Of a DNA stretch of 64,000 nucleotides, positions 7,256-15,441 are shown piece after piece (the first letter of the stretch is position 1; each line of letters starts with the position of its first letter). The DNA is taken from positions 6,014,001-6,078,000 of the forward strand of contig NZ_CP109199.1 of NCBI RefSeq assembly GCF_036250065.1. Direction: 5' to 3'. Under the pieces are notes generated by a model that did no database searches, was not told the DNA's origin, and saw nothing but the letters and a program-made list of their open reading frames with translations. Origin of the DNA: Micromonospora sp. NBC_01699. Its GTDB lineage: Bacteria > Actinomycetota > Actinomycetes > Mycobacteriales > Micromonosporaceae. A program made the translations under genes and the position numbers.

Positions 7256-8656
7256 TTAGGAGCGGGAGAGGCGGCGGAGGAGGGAGTCGGCGCCGAGGGG
7301 GTAGGCGCCGTGGCGGCGTACGCCGTCGGCGACCTCGCGGTCGGAGGAGACGACGATCACCGGGCGGCCGGCGGGTTCGGCCCGGACCAGGCGGCGAATC
7401 AGGTCGTCGGCGGTTTCGCCCTTGCGGGAGAAGAGCACCCGTACGCCGCGCGGCGCGGGTGGCAGCCCGTGCATCCGTTCGGCGCCGTCGAAGACCACGG
7501 TGACCTCGGCACCGGTCTGCGCGGCCAGTCCGCCGAGGCCGGTGATCAGGCGTTTGCGCTGCTGCTCCAGCGACATCTCGCCGAAGCCCCGCTTGGTGAC
7601 GTTGTAGCCGTCCGCCACCAGGTGCACCCGGGGCATGGCGAGCAGTTCGTCGAGCCGGGCCGGGTCGTCGGTGTCCAGCGCGCGGGCGGAGGTGGCCGAC
7701 GCCGGGCGGTCGGCGAACGCCTCGGCGACGTAGTCGGCCGGCATCCGGTCGGCCGGGTCGAGCGCCAGTTCCCGGCGCAGCCCGACGGCGGCCTGGCCGA
7801 TCGTCTCCAGCAGCAGCCAGAGCCGGGCGTCGTCGACCGAGCGGGCCTCCTTGGCGGTCTGCCGGGTGGCACCGGCGACCGCCTCGGCCTCGGCCAGCCG
7901 GGCCCGCAGGCGGCGCAGTTCGGCGTCGTGATCGGCGCCGATCCGGGCGGCCCGGCCCTTCTCGGTGGCCAGCATCTCGCTCGCCTTGCGTTCCCTGGCC
8001 TGGGACTCGCGCAGCGTCCGGCCCAGCACCCGGGACTCCTCGCGGAGTTGGCCCAGTTCCTCCCGGACCCGGGCCAGCTCGTCGCGGAGCTTGTCGGCCT
8101 CGACCCGGGCGACGGCGCGGTCGTGTTCGGCCCGGGTGGCCCGCTGTTCGGCCTCCCGGACCAGTTCGGCGACCACCGCGCTGTCCGCCTCGGCCCGGAC
8201 CGCGACCCCGGCCGCCTCGACCAGGCCGCGCCAGCCGCGCGGGCGGACCAGGTACGCGAGCGCGGCGACCTCCACCGGGTCGGCTGCCGCCGGGGCGGTG
8301 CCGGCGAGTACGGCCGCGCCCAGCTCGCCCGCGTCGCCGAGCACCCGTTTGGTGATCCGTTGCCGGAACAGCGGGTCGCCGGCGAGTTGGCCGGCGATCA
8401 TCGGGGCGCCGAGCCGGGCCCGGCGGTTGGGCGCGAACTTGGCCACCCGGCGCAGCGGTACGGGCAGTTCCTCGTTCGGCAGGCCGGACAGGGCGACGGC
8501 GGTCAGCGCGACGATCCGTTGCCGGACCGGTTCGGGCAGTACGGGCTCCGGTTCGAGGTCGAGGACTTCGTCCTGCTCACCATCCCCGTCGACGGCCGGC
8601 ACGGCGGCCACCCCCGGTTCGGGGAGGCGGTCGTCGGTCGGTTCGCTGAGGGGCAT
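7256..8656 (-). CDS. NYN-domain (PIN-like) RNA-binding/nuclease-like protein
   Basis: The protein is 466 aa. The acidic N-terminus (1-40) leads to a helical region, then a long coiled coil rich in Arg/Glu (about 160-275). The C-terminal NYN/YacP-like domain (about 335-460) shows VHLVADGYNVT, VTVVFDGAE, a SRKGETADDLI motif and VIVVSSDREVAD, which supply the conserved acidic residues of the metal site. YacP-type proteins are PIN-fold ribonucleases or RNA-binding factors; the coiled-coil architecture is common in actinobacteria. The divergent neighbour is the exonuclease/GIY-YIG gene 126 bp away. The domain call is firm; the substrate is unknown. Confidence 0.82.
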   Translation of the reverse strand: MPLSEPTDDRLPEPGVAAVPAVDGDGEQDEVLDLEPEPVLPEPVRQRIVALTAVALSGLPNEELPVPLRRVAKFAPNRRARLGAPMIAGQLAGDPLFRQRITKRVLGDAGELGAAVLAGTAPAAADPVEVAALAYLVRPRGWRGLVEAAGVAVRAEADSAVVAELVREAEQRATRAEHDRAVARVEADKLRDELARVREELGQLREESRVLGRTLRESQARERKASEMLATEKGRAARIGADHDAELRRLRARLAEAEAVAGATRQTAKEARSVDDARLWLLLETIGQAAVGLRRELALDPADRMPADYVAEAFADRPASATSARALDTDDPARLDELLAMPRVHLVADGYNVTKRGFGEMSLEQQRKRLITGLGGLAAQTGAEVTVVFDGAERMHGLPPAPRGVRVLFSRKGETADDLIRRLVRAEPAGRPVIVVSSDREVADGVRRHGAYPLGADSLLRRLSRS

Positions 8657-8770
8657 GCGCCAAGTCTCCCACCGCCGACGCCAGGTGCGCCCGATGACTC
8701 AGATGATCTCTTGTGGTAGATCGGCTGTTACCAGCGGTACGGATGGTGCGGATGTGTCGTACCCAGACCC

Positions 8771-8776
8771 TAACCT
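8771..8776 (+). promoter_or_regulatory. -10 of leaderless exonuclease gene
   Basis: TAACCT (TANNNT) ends 6 nt before the ATG at 8783, so transcription should begin at the start codon. No Shine-Dalgarno sequence is present, supporting a leaderless mRNA. Confidence 0.65.
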
Positions 8777-8782
8777 GCCCGA

Positions 8783-10603
8783 ATGGCACAACCCGAGCCC
8801 ATCGCGCCCCGTCCGGGGCCGCCCCGGCCCCGGACCGGGTCGGAGCAGGCCGGCGCCCGCCCCGGTTACGTCCAGGGCACCCTGGACGGCCTACTGGGCG
8901 GCACCGGGACCCCGGACGAGTTGCCGCTGTTCCAGACCACGTTCGTGGTGGTCGACCTGGAGACCACCGGTGGTGCCCCGGACGGCGGCGGCATCACCGA
9001 GATCGGCGCGGTCAAGGTGCGCGGCGGCGCCGAGCTGGGCACGTTGGCCACGCTGGTCAACCCGGACCAGCCGATCCCGCCGTTCATCACCGTGCTGACC
9101 GGGATCACCCAGGCGATGCTGCTGCCGGCGCCCCGGATCGCGCAGGTGCTGCCGAGTTTCCTGGAGTTCCTCCGGGGCGCGGTGCTGGTGGCCCACAACG
9201 CGCCGTACGACGTGGGTTTCCTCAAGGCCGCCTGTGCCCAGCTCGGGCAGGCGTGGCCGAATCCTCGGGTGCTGGACACCGCCGCGCTGGCCCGTCGGGT
9301 GCTGACCCGCGACGAGGTGCCCAACCGCAAGCTGGGCACGCTGGCCGCGTACTTCCGGACGTCCCGGCAGCCGAGTCACCGGGCGCTGGACGACGCGCTG
9401 GCCACGGTCGACGTGCTGCACGGGCTGATCGCCCGGCTGGGCGGGCACGGGGTGCACACGCTCGGCGACGCCATCGAGTTCGCCCGCGCGGTCACCCCTA
9501 CCCAGCGGCGCAAGCGTTATCTCGCCGACGGGCTGCCGAAGGTGCCGGGGGTCTACATCTTCCGGGCCGCCGACGACCGGCCGCTCTACGTGGGCACCTC
9601 GGTCGACATCGCGAGCCGGGTGCGCAGCTACTTCACGGCGGCGGAGAAGCGGGCCCGGATGTCGGAGATGCTGGCCGCGGCGGAGCGGGTGGAGGCGGTC
9701 GAGTGCGCGCACGCGCTGGAGGCCGAGGTCCGCGAGCTGCGGCTGATCGCGGCGCACGCGCCGCCGTACAACCGGCGGTCGAAGTTCCCCGAACGGAAGG
9801 TGTGGCTGAAGCTGACGACGGAGGCGTACCCCCGGTTGTCCGTGGTCCGGCAGCTCGCGCCGGACGACGACGCCTACCTGGGTCCGTTTTCCTCTCGGCG
9901 CGGCGCGGAGCTGGCCGCAGCGGGCCTGCACGACGCGGTGCCGCTGCGCCAGTGCACGCACAAGCTCTCCGCCCGCACGACGACGCCGGCCTGCGCGCTG
10001 GCCGAGCTGGGCCGGTGCGCGGCACCCTGCGAGCACCGGATAACCCCGCAGGAGTACGAGCGTCTCGCGACCATCCCGCTGCGGGTTGCCACCCGGGAGG
10101 ATCCGCAGGTGGTGGTCGACGCGTTGCTGGCCCGGATCGATTCACTGGCCGGCGAGCAGCGCTACGAGGAGGCGGCGACCGTACGGGGCCGGCTGACCGC
10201 GGTGCTCCGGGCCACCCTGCGGATGCAGCGGCTGTCCGGGCTGACCTCGATCGGCGAGCTGGCGGCGGCCCGGCGCACCGACGCGGGCGGCTGGGAGCTG
10301 GTGGTGGTCCGGCACGGGCGGCTGGCCGGGGCGGCCACCGCGGCGCCGGGGGTGCATCCCCGGCCGGTGCTCGACCTGGTCCGGGCGACCGCGGAGACGG
10401 TGGTGCCCGGTCACGGTCCGGTACCGAACGCGTCGGCGGAGGAGACGGAGCGGATACTGGCCTGGTTGGAGCGACCGGAGACCCGGTTGGTCGAGGTTTC
10501 CGCCGGCTGGGCGTCGCCGGTACGCGGCGCGGCACGGTTCCGGGACCTGCTCGCGAAGGCCGAGTCGGCGTCCTCCGCCCAACTCTCGACCGAACGCCTA
10601 TGA
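8783..10603 (+). CDS. DEDDh exonuclease fused to GIY-YIG (UvrC/Cho-like) nuclease
   Basis: The protein is 606 aa. The exonuclease domain (about 50-215) has VDLETTG (D58, E60), the ExoII motif HNAPYDVGF near 140, and SHRALDDA, giving a complete DEDDh set as in DNA polymerase III epsilon. The GIY-YIG domain (about 250-340) has GVYIFRAADDRPLYVGTS; a UvrC-like region follows with four Cys around 390-415 and a UVR-like motif near 455-480. Fused proteins of this kind occur across actinobacteria (M. tuberculosis Rv2191 is my remembered counterpart) and are thought to act in DNA repair. Its lack of the UvrC C-terminal endonuclease/HhH half sets it apart from UvrC. Confidence 0.92.
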   Translation: MAQPEPIAPRPGPPRPRTGSEQAGARPGYVQGTLDGLLGGTGTPDELPLFQTTFVVVDLETTGGAPDGGGITEIGAVKVRGGAELGTLATLVNPDQPIPPFITVLTGITQAMLLPAPRIAQVLPSFLEFLRGAVLVAHNAPYDVGFLKAACAQLGQAWPNPRVLDTAALARRVLTRDEVPNRKLGTLAAYFRTSRQPSHRALDDALATVDVLHGLIARLGGHGVHTLGDAIEFARAVTPTQRRKRYLADGLPKVPGVYIFRAADDRPLYVGTSVDIASRVRSYFTAAEKRARMSEMLAAAERVEAVECAHALEAEVRELRLIAAHAPPYNRRSKFPERKVWLKLTTEAYPRLSVVRQLAPDDDAYLGPFSSRRGAELAAAGLHDAVPLRQCTHKLSARTTTPACALAELGRCAAPCEHRITPQEYERLATIPLRVATREDPQVVVDALLARIDSLAGEQRYEEAATVRGRLTAVLRATLRMQRLSGLTSIGELAAARRTDAGGWELVVVRHGRLAGAATAAPGVHPRPVLDLVRATAETVVPGHGPVPNASAEETERILAWLERPETRLVEVSAGWASPVRGAARFRDLLAKAESASSAQLSTERL

Positions 10604-10734
10604 GCAACTGACCGATCGGACTACGTCCGCCCAACTAGGCTGTTAAGGAAGTGCAGTCCTGCCCGTTTCATTCGGGCTGCTCCCGTACGACCTCGCCGGT
10701 CCGTGTGGGAGCCGGGTTGAGGAGGTGTCTCCGC

Positions 10735-12546
10735 GTGGACGTCGACGCCGGACACGGCGCCGCTCTCGGAGGCGCCCAGACGACCCGGCCGGGTGAGTTA
10801 CCGCTGACCAGACGGTTGCGTTCGCTGCTGTCCTGGGCCCCGGCGGAGGACGACCCGGTGACCCAGTTGGCCCGCAGCCATCGCAGCATTCACCCGAGTG
10901 CCGACACTGTGGTCCTCCGCCGGGGCTACACGATCGCGGAGAACATGCACCGGGGGCAGTTCCGCAAGAGCGGCGAGCCCTACATCACGCATCCGCTGGC
11001 GGTCGCGCAGATCTGCGCCGACCTGGGCATGGACACCACCACCCTGGTCGCGGCGCTGCTGCACGACACAGTGGAGGACACCCGCTACACGCTCCAGGCG
11101 TTGACCGACGAGTTCGGCCCCGAGGTGGCGCACCTGGTCGACGGGGTGACCAAGTTCGACAAGGCGTTCTACGGCAAGGCCGCCGAGGCGGAGACCATCC
11201 GCAAGATGATCATCGCGGCCGGCAAGGACGTCCGGGTGCTGATCATCAAGCTGGCCGACCGACTGCACAACATGCGTACGCTCGGGGTCCGTTCGCCCGC
11301 ATCCAGGGCCCGGATCGCCCGCGGCACCCTGGACGTGCTGGTCCCGCTCTGCGACCGGCTGGGCATCCAGGCGCTCAAGCGCGAGCTCGACGACGTGGTG
11401 CTGATGCACCTGGAACCCGAGCAATACTCTCGGATCGAGGAGCACGTCAACAACCGTCCACGGTGGGCGAGCTACCTCCAGGACGTGGTCGGCCGGGCTC
11501 GGGTGGTGCTGCGCCGCAACCGGCTGGTCAGCATGGTCGAGGCGCGCCCCCGGCACTACTACTCGATCTGGAAGGACACCGTCGCCGGGGAGCACTCGAT
11601 CCCGTTCGACCTGCCCCGGATCGCCATCGTGGTGGACGGTCCGGACACCGACTGTTACGCCGCACTGGGCGCCATCCACGGCCTGTGGCGGCCGGTCGCT
11701 GGCCGGTTCAAGGACTTCATCGCCTCGCCGAAGAACAACCTCTACCGCTCCCTGCACACCACCGTCATCGGCCCGGAGGAACGCACGGTCGAGGTGCTGA
11801 TCCGGACCAAGGCCATGCACCAGTCCGCCGAGTACGGCATCGCCGCCGAGTTCCGGTTCCCGCAGTCCGGCGGCAGCGGCAGCGGCGGTAGCAGTGGTAG
11901 CGGCTCCAACGTCGACCAGCTCGACTGGCTGCGCCGGGTGCTCGACTGGGAGCAGGAAACCTCGGACTCGGCGCAGTTCCTCCAGTCGCTGCGCGGCGAC
12001 CTCGCCGAGAGCCAGATCCAGGTCTTCGCCGAGGGCCGCCAGATCGTGTTGCCGGACGGCTCCACCCCGGTCGACCTGGCCTACGAGCTGAGCATCCACA
12101 AGGGCGACCACTGTCTCGCCGCGAAGATCAACGGGCGGTTGGTGCCGCTGGCCTCCCCGCTCGACGACGGCGACGTGGTCGAGATCTTCACCGAGGCGGA
12201 CGGGCACGGCGACCTCGACGTACCGACCGAGCCGTCCGGGCCGCGCCGGGAGTGGCTGGAGTTCGTCAAGTCCCCGCACGCCCAAATGCAGATCAACCGG
12301 TTCTTCGCCGAACACCAGGAGCCGGGCATCTCGATCGCGGACAAGGTACGCCTCGGCCGCGCGACCATCGGGCTGACCCTGCGAAAGCACGATCGGGGCC
12401 TGGCCAACGACCTGCCGCTGCGCCGGCTCTCCGAGGAGCTCGGCTATCCCGACCTCGAAACCCTGCTGGTCGCCGTGGTCGACCGGGCGATCGAGCCGGA
12501 CCTGGTGGTCGACCGGCTGATCGCCCTGGTCGACCAGCCCGAGTGA
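10735..12546 (+). CDS. RelA/SpoT homologue lacking ACT domain (RshA-like)
   Basis: The protein is 603 aa from a GTG at 10735, chosen because GAGGAGG lies 9 nt upstream; the frame opens at 10651 without such a site. The HD hydrolase domain is complete (HDTVED at 110-115, LADRLHNMR). The synthetase region keeps RFKDFIASPKNNLYRSLH and EVLIRT, but the usual VGIRI after the catalytic Asp reads LPRIAI and the YQSLH motif reads YRSLH. A GGSGSGG linker (about 379-392) precedes a TGS domain (about 428-485); no ACT domain follows. Full Rel proteins are about 750-850 aa. It may be mainly a (p)ppGpp hydrolase; a canonical Rel is expected elsewhere in the genome. Confidence 0.9.
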   Translation: MDVDAGHGAALGGAQTTRPGELPLTRRLRSLLSWAPAEDDPVTQLARSHRSIHPSADTVVLRRGYTIAENMHRGQFRKSGEPYITHPLAVAQICADLGMDTTTLVAALLHDTVEDTRYTLQALTDEFGPEVAHLVDGVTKFDKAFYGKAAEAETIRKMIIAAGKDVRVLIIKLADRLHNMRTLGVRSPASRARIARGTLDVLVPLCDRLGIQALKRELDDVVLMHLEPEQYSRIEEHVNNRPRWASYLQDVVGRARVVLRRNRLVSMVEARPRHYYSIWKDTVAGEHSIPFDLPRIAIVVDGPDTDCYAALGAIHGLWRPVAGRFKDFIASPKNNLYRSLHTTVIGPEERTVEVLIRTKAMHQSAEYGIAAEFRFPQSGGSGSGGSSGSGSNVDQLDWLRRVLDWEQETSDSAQFLQSLRGDLAESQIQVFAEGRQIVLPDGSTPVDLAYELSIHKGDHCLAAKINGRLVPLASPLDDGDVVEIFTEADGHGDLDVPTEPSGPRREWLEFVKSPHAQMQINRFFAEHQEPGISIADKVRLGRATIGLTLRKHDRGLANDLPLRRLSEELGYPDLETLLVAVVDRAIEPDLVVDRLIALVDQPE

Positions 12547-12587
12547 CGCTTCATGCCCCGGTTGCCCACGACCACGCCGCCGACCTC

Positions 12588-12593
12588 TAGCCT
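12588..12593 (+). promoter_or_regulatory. -10 of leaderless NUDIX gene
   Basis: TAGCCT lies 6 nt before the GTG at 12600, with TTGCCC at 12562-12567 as a weak, widely spaced -35 candidate. No ribosome-binding site precedes the start. Confidence 0.6.
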
Positions 12594-12599
12594 GGTTTT

Positions 12600-13196
12600 G
12601 TGATCACCCGTCGAGCGACCCGGGCCCTGTTCTACCGCGCGTTCTACCGGCTGCCCCACCCGGTACGACGGAAACTGGTCCGGCTGGCCGTACCCAAGTA
12701 CATCGTCGGCGCGGTCACCCTGCTCTACGACACGGACGCGCCCGAGCCCGGACGCCTGCTGTTGCTGCGCCAACCGCCCGGTAACGGCTGGAGCCTGCCG
12801 GCCGGGCTGCTCCAGCACCGGGAGGAGCCGATCGTCGGCGCCGCCCGCGAGCTGTACGAGGAGTCCGGCGTACGGCTGGCGCCGGAGCAGTTGCGCCCCG
12901 CCACCCCGAACGCGGTGATCCACCTGAAGGGCTGGGTCGACTGTGTCTTCGAGGCATCGGTGCCGGCCGCCAGCACCCCGCTTCAGGTCGACGGCGGGGA
13001 GGTCTACGAGGCCGCCTGGTTCCCGCTGGACGACCTGCCCCGGCTGACCACGTCAACCGCGCGGCTGCTCGGCCGCTACAACATCGGCCCGCTGGCCGCC
13101 GGGGCGCCGACGGGTGGGGCGACGGCTGCCGGTGCGCCAGCGGGTGGACCGGGCGCGGACGAGCCGGGACGGACCGATTCCGGACCCGCGGCATGA
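12600..13196 (+). CDS. NUDIX hydrolase
   Basis: The protein is 198 aa with a full NUDIX box (G-x5-E-x7-REL-x-EESGV, about residues 69-91), so it should hydrolyse a nucleoside diphosphate linked to some other moiety with Mg2+. An N-terminal basic helix (1-35) precedes the NUDIX fold, and the C-terminal 35 residues are Gly/Ala/Pro-rich and probably disordered. The substrate cannot be read from sequence. The last 4 bp overlap the start of the sugar nucleotidyltransferase gene (ATGA), so the pair is translationally coupled and a role in nucleotide-sugar clean-up is possible. Confidence 0.88.
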   Translation: MITRRATRALFYRAFYRLPHPVRRKLVRLAVPKYIVGAVTLLYDTDAPEPGRLLLLRQPPGNGWSLPAGLLQHREEPIVGAARELYEESGVRLAPEQLRPATPNAVIHLKGWVDCVFEASVPAASTPLQVDGGEVYEAAWFPLDDLPRLTTSTARLLGRYNIGPLAAGAPTGGATAAGAPAGGPGADEPGRTDSGPAA

Positions 13197-14056
13197 GCGG
13201 CGTACCGGCCGACGTCTGCGCGATCATCCTGGCCGCAGGTGAGGGCACCCGGCTGCGGCCGCTGACCGAGCACGTGCCGAAGGCGCTCTGCCCGATCGGC
13301 AACGTACCGCTGCTGGAACGGGCGTTGGACCGGGTGGCCGCGCTCGGCTTCACCGGCCCCGACCGGCTCGCGGTCAACGCCTGCTATCTCGGCGACCAGG
13401 TGGTCCGGCAGGTCGGCGGGCGGGCCCACCTCTCGGTCGAGCCCGGTGCACCGCTCGGCACCGCCGGTGGGGTGGCGAACCTGCGCGACTGGATCGACGG
13501 GCGGGGCGTGCTGGTCGGCAACGCCGACAGCTACCTGGCCGACCCCGATGCCGTACCGGGGCCGGACATCGCCGCGCTGCTCGCCGACTGGGACGGCCGG
13601 ACCGTACGCCTGCTCGGGCAACCACTGAAAAACCCGAGCGACCCGTACGGCTTCGCCGGTCACCGGTTCGCCGGCTTCTCGCTGCTGCCCTGGCACTACG
13701 TACGCGACCTGCCGGTGGTGCCGGCCGAACTGGTCCGGGCGGTGTGGCGGCCGGCCGAGGCTGCCGGTGAGCTGACCGTGGTCCCGTACGCCGGAACGTA
13801 CCTGGACACCGGCACGCCCGGCGACTACCTGGCGGCGAACCTGCACGCCGCCGGTGGCGGCAGCCTGGTCGATCCGACCGCGACGGTGACCGGCGGGCTC
13901 GACCGGGCGGTGATCGGTGCCGGCGCCGAGATACGCGGCACCGTACGCCGGTCGGTGGTCTGGCCCGGCGGCGTGGTGGCGCAGGGCGAGTGCCTGGTGG
14001 ACGCCGTCCGGGTCGGCCACGAGCTGACCGTGACCGTCGGTGACCCTCTAGCATGA
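13193..14056 (+). CDS. NDP-sugar (nucleotidyl) transferase
   Basis: The protein is 287 aa. The N-terminus has the nucleotidyltransferase signature LAAGEGTRLRPLTEHVPKAL (about residues 14-33), followed by NVPLLERALD and a GVLVGNADSYL strand. The C-terminal part has a short left-handed beta-helix-like segment (GGLDRAVIGAGAEIRGTV). This fits the mannose-1-phosphate guanylyltransferase / glucose-1-phosphate thymidylyltransferase superfamily; the exact sugar and nucleotide are not decidable. It starts within the NUDIX stop codon. Confidence 0.85.
   Translation: MSGVPADVCAIILAAGEGTRLRPLTEHVPKALCPIGNVPLLERALDRVAALGFTGPDRLAVNACYLGDQVVRQVGGRAHLSVEPGAPLGTAGGVANLRDWIDGRGVLVGNADSYLADPDAVPGPDIAALLADWDGRTVRLLGQPLKNPSDPYGFAGHRFAGFSLLPWHYVRDLPVVPAELVRAVWRPAEAAGELTVVPYAGTYLDTGTPGDYLAANLHAAGGGSLVDPTATVTGGLDRAVIGAGAEIRGTVRRSVVWPGGVVAQGECLVDAVRVGHELTVTVGDPLA
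14049..14054 (+). promoter_or_regulatory. -10 of the RAM-domain gene
   Basis: TAGCAT overlaps the last codons of the upstream gene and would place transcription start about 24 nt before the GTG at 14085; a GAAAGGAG ribosome site lies in that leader. Confidence 0.5.
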
Positions 14057-14084
14057 GCGGCAGGTCCACGAAAGGAGCCCGACG

Positions 14085-14372
14085 GTGATCACCGCGATCG
14101 TCCTCATCGACTGCGCGACCGACTCGATTCCCGAGGTGGCCGAGGCGCTCGCCGCCCAGCCCGGGGTCAGCGAGGTCTACTCGGTCGCCGGCAACGTCGA
14201 CCTGATCGCCGTGGTGCGGGTACGCGAGTTCGACCAGATCGCCGAGGTGATCGCGGGTCGGATCTCGAAGGTGCCCGGTGTGATGAACACCGAGTCGCAC
14301 ATCGCCTTCCGGGCCTACTCCCAGCACGACCTGGAGGAGGCGTTCGCGATCGGCCTCGCCGACGCGGACTGA
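14085..14372 (+). CDS. Stand-alone Lrp/AsnC ligand-binding (RAM) domain protein
   Basis: The protein is 95 aa and has no helix-turn-helix; it is only the alpha-beta RAM sandwich (VTAIVLIDC-type strand, PGVSEVYSVAGNVDLIAVV, VPGVMNTESHIAF). Such stand-alone RAM proteins bind amino acids or other small effectors and oligomerise; targets are unknown. The GTG start is supported by AAAGGAG with good spacing. It has its own putative promoter at 14049 and a strong terminator at 14393, so it may be monocistronic. Confidence 0.9.
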   Translation: MITAIVLIDCATDSIPEVAEALAAQPGVSEVYSVAGNVDLIAVVRVREFDQIAEVIAGRISKVPGVMNTESHIAFRAYSQHDLEEAFAIGLADAD

Positions 14373-14392
14373 CCCAGCCCGCTGACAACACG

Positions 14393-14422
14393 CCGCCCGC
14401 CAGCAGCTTTGCTGGCGGGCGG
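14393..14422 (+). terminator. Strong hairpin after the RAM gene
   Basis: Perfect 13-bp GC stem (14393-14405 with 14410-14422) closed by a GCTT tetraloop, 20 nt past the stop. There is no T-tract. It sits between convergent genes. Confidence 0.78.
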
Positions 14423-14489
14423 TGTGGTCCGCTCCGGGTGGTGGTCGACGCCACCGAGCGGGGCGCCCCGAGGCGGTGTCAGCCGACGG

Positions 14490-15188
14490 CTAGCTGACCC
14501 CGGGGTTGGGCGAGAGCGTCGATCCGGGACCGGGCTCGTTGCCGGTGCTGGTCGGGCTCGGGCTGGGGCTCGTGCTCGGCGATCCCGACGAGCGACCCGG
14601 GCTGGGTGCGCTCGGGTTCGGGGTCGGGCCGACGGACGGGTTGGCCGGCACCGGTACGCCCAGCTTCCGGGCCAGTTGCAGCAACTCGTCGAAGTGCATC
14701 TGGAGCTTCGGCAGGGCGGCCTGGGCCACCTTCTTGACCGCCGGATCCGAGCCCTGCGCCAGCTCGGTCTGGGTCGCCTGGATGTTCTTCAGGTGCGCGG
14801 TCAGCTCGGCCGAGATCCACTGGGTGTCGAAGGCGGCACCGCTGGTCCCCTGCAACTGGCTCAGGACCGCCTGCTGGTCCGGGGTCGGCGAGTCCGGCAG
14901 GGTCACCCCGGTGGACGAAGCCGTGCTCTGCACCTGTTTATCCAACTGGGCGTGATCCATCACGAATTTCGACCCAAGGTCCTGGACCTGCTTGTTCGTA
15001 CCATTCTGTCGGGCCAGGTTCCCGGTCGCGATCTCGGCCAGATTGGCCTGGTGGATCGCCTGGAGATACTGCGAATCCTGCTGGGACGGCGCCGCCGCGC
15101 GTGCCGGACTGACCGGCGCCACGCTCACCAGCACCAACCCGAGCATCGCCAGACCGGCACCTATCCCCAAGCGTTTGACAGCCAACAT
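14490..15188 (-). CDS. Secreted DUF4142 protein
   Basis: The protein is 232 aa. Residues 1-31 form a typical Sec signal peptide ending in PARAAAP. Residues about 35-170 are a four-helix, ferritin-like DUF4142 domain (YLQAIHQANLAEIATGNLA, VQDLGSKFVMDHAQLDKQ). The final 55 residues are a Pro/Ser/Thr/Gly tail typical of wall-spanning linkers. DUF4142 proteins are exported proteins of unknown function. ATG at 15188 follows GGGGAAG. The gene follows the respiratory operon on the same strand but is separated by a palindrome and a C-rich leader, so it is probably expressed on its own. Confidence 0.85.
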   Translation of the reverse strand: MLAVKRLGIGAGLAMLGLVLVSVAPVSPARAAAPSQQDSQYLQAIHQANLAEIATGNLARQNGTNKQVQDLGSKFVMDHAQLDKQVQSTASSTGVTLPDSPTPDQQAVLSQLQGTSGAAFDTQWISAELTAHLKNIQATQTELAQGSDPAVKKVAQAALPKLQMHFDELLQLARKLGVPVPANPSVGPTPNPSAPSPGRSSGSPSTSPSPSPTSTGNEPGPGSTLSPNPGVS

Positions 15189-15292
15189 GTGCTTCCCCCC
15201 TCGCATCGTTGGACAACCCCCGCGTACCCCGTTCCCCACCCCCCACGCAACCAATTCCCCCACCCACCTCCGCCCCACCCCGCCCCCCGGCT

Positions 15293-15355
15293 CGTTGATC
15301 ATGAAGTTAACAACCTCCGGAGGCCGGATCATGGTCGCTAACTTCATGATCAACG
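15293..15355. repeat. Intergenic palindrome, GTTGATCATGAAGTTA family (site 2)
   Basis: Inverted arms of 23 bp (15293-15315 and 15333-15355) with two mismatches flank a 17-nt loop. The same sequence family and the same 23-17-23 geometry recur at 28244-28306. A C-rich tract (about 15200-15290) precedes it and a G-rich tract (15356-15385) follows. Both mismatches would become G-U pairs in a minus-strand transcript. Confidence 0.95.
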
Positions 15356-15358
15356 CAC

Positions 15359-15380
15359 GGGGTCTGGGGGTGGGGGTGGG
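15359..15380 (+). other. Potential G-quadruplex
   Basis: Four G-runs (4, 5, 5 and 3 G) separated by loops of 3, 1 and 1 nt on the + strand, immediately right of the palindrome at 15293. Only sequence pattern supports it. Confidence 0.6.
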
Positions 15381-15388
15381 AAAGGGGC

Positions 15389-15419
15389 GTGGCGCCCGCC
15401 GGGGTTTGGCGGGCGCCAC
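15389..15419 (-). terminator. Terminator of the qcr operon
   Basis: Perfect 12-bp stem (15389-15400 with 15408-15419) and 7-nt loop, 22 nt after the qcrB stop on the minus strand. Confidence 0.7.
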
Positions 15420-15441
15420 GTTAGAGGTGGGGGTGGGGTGG

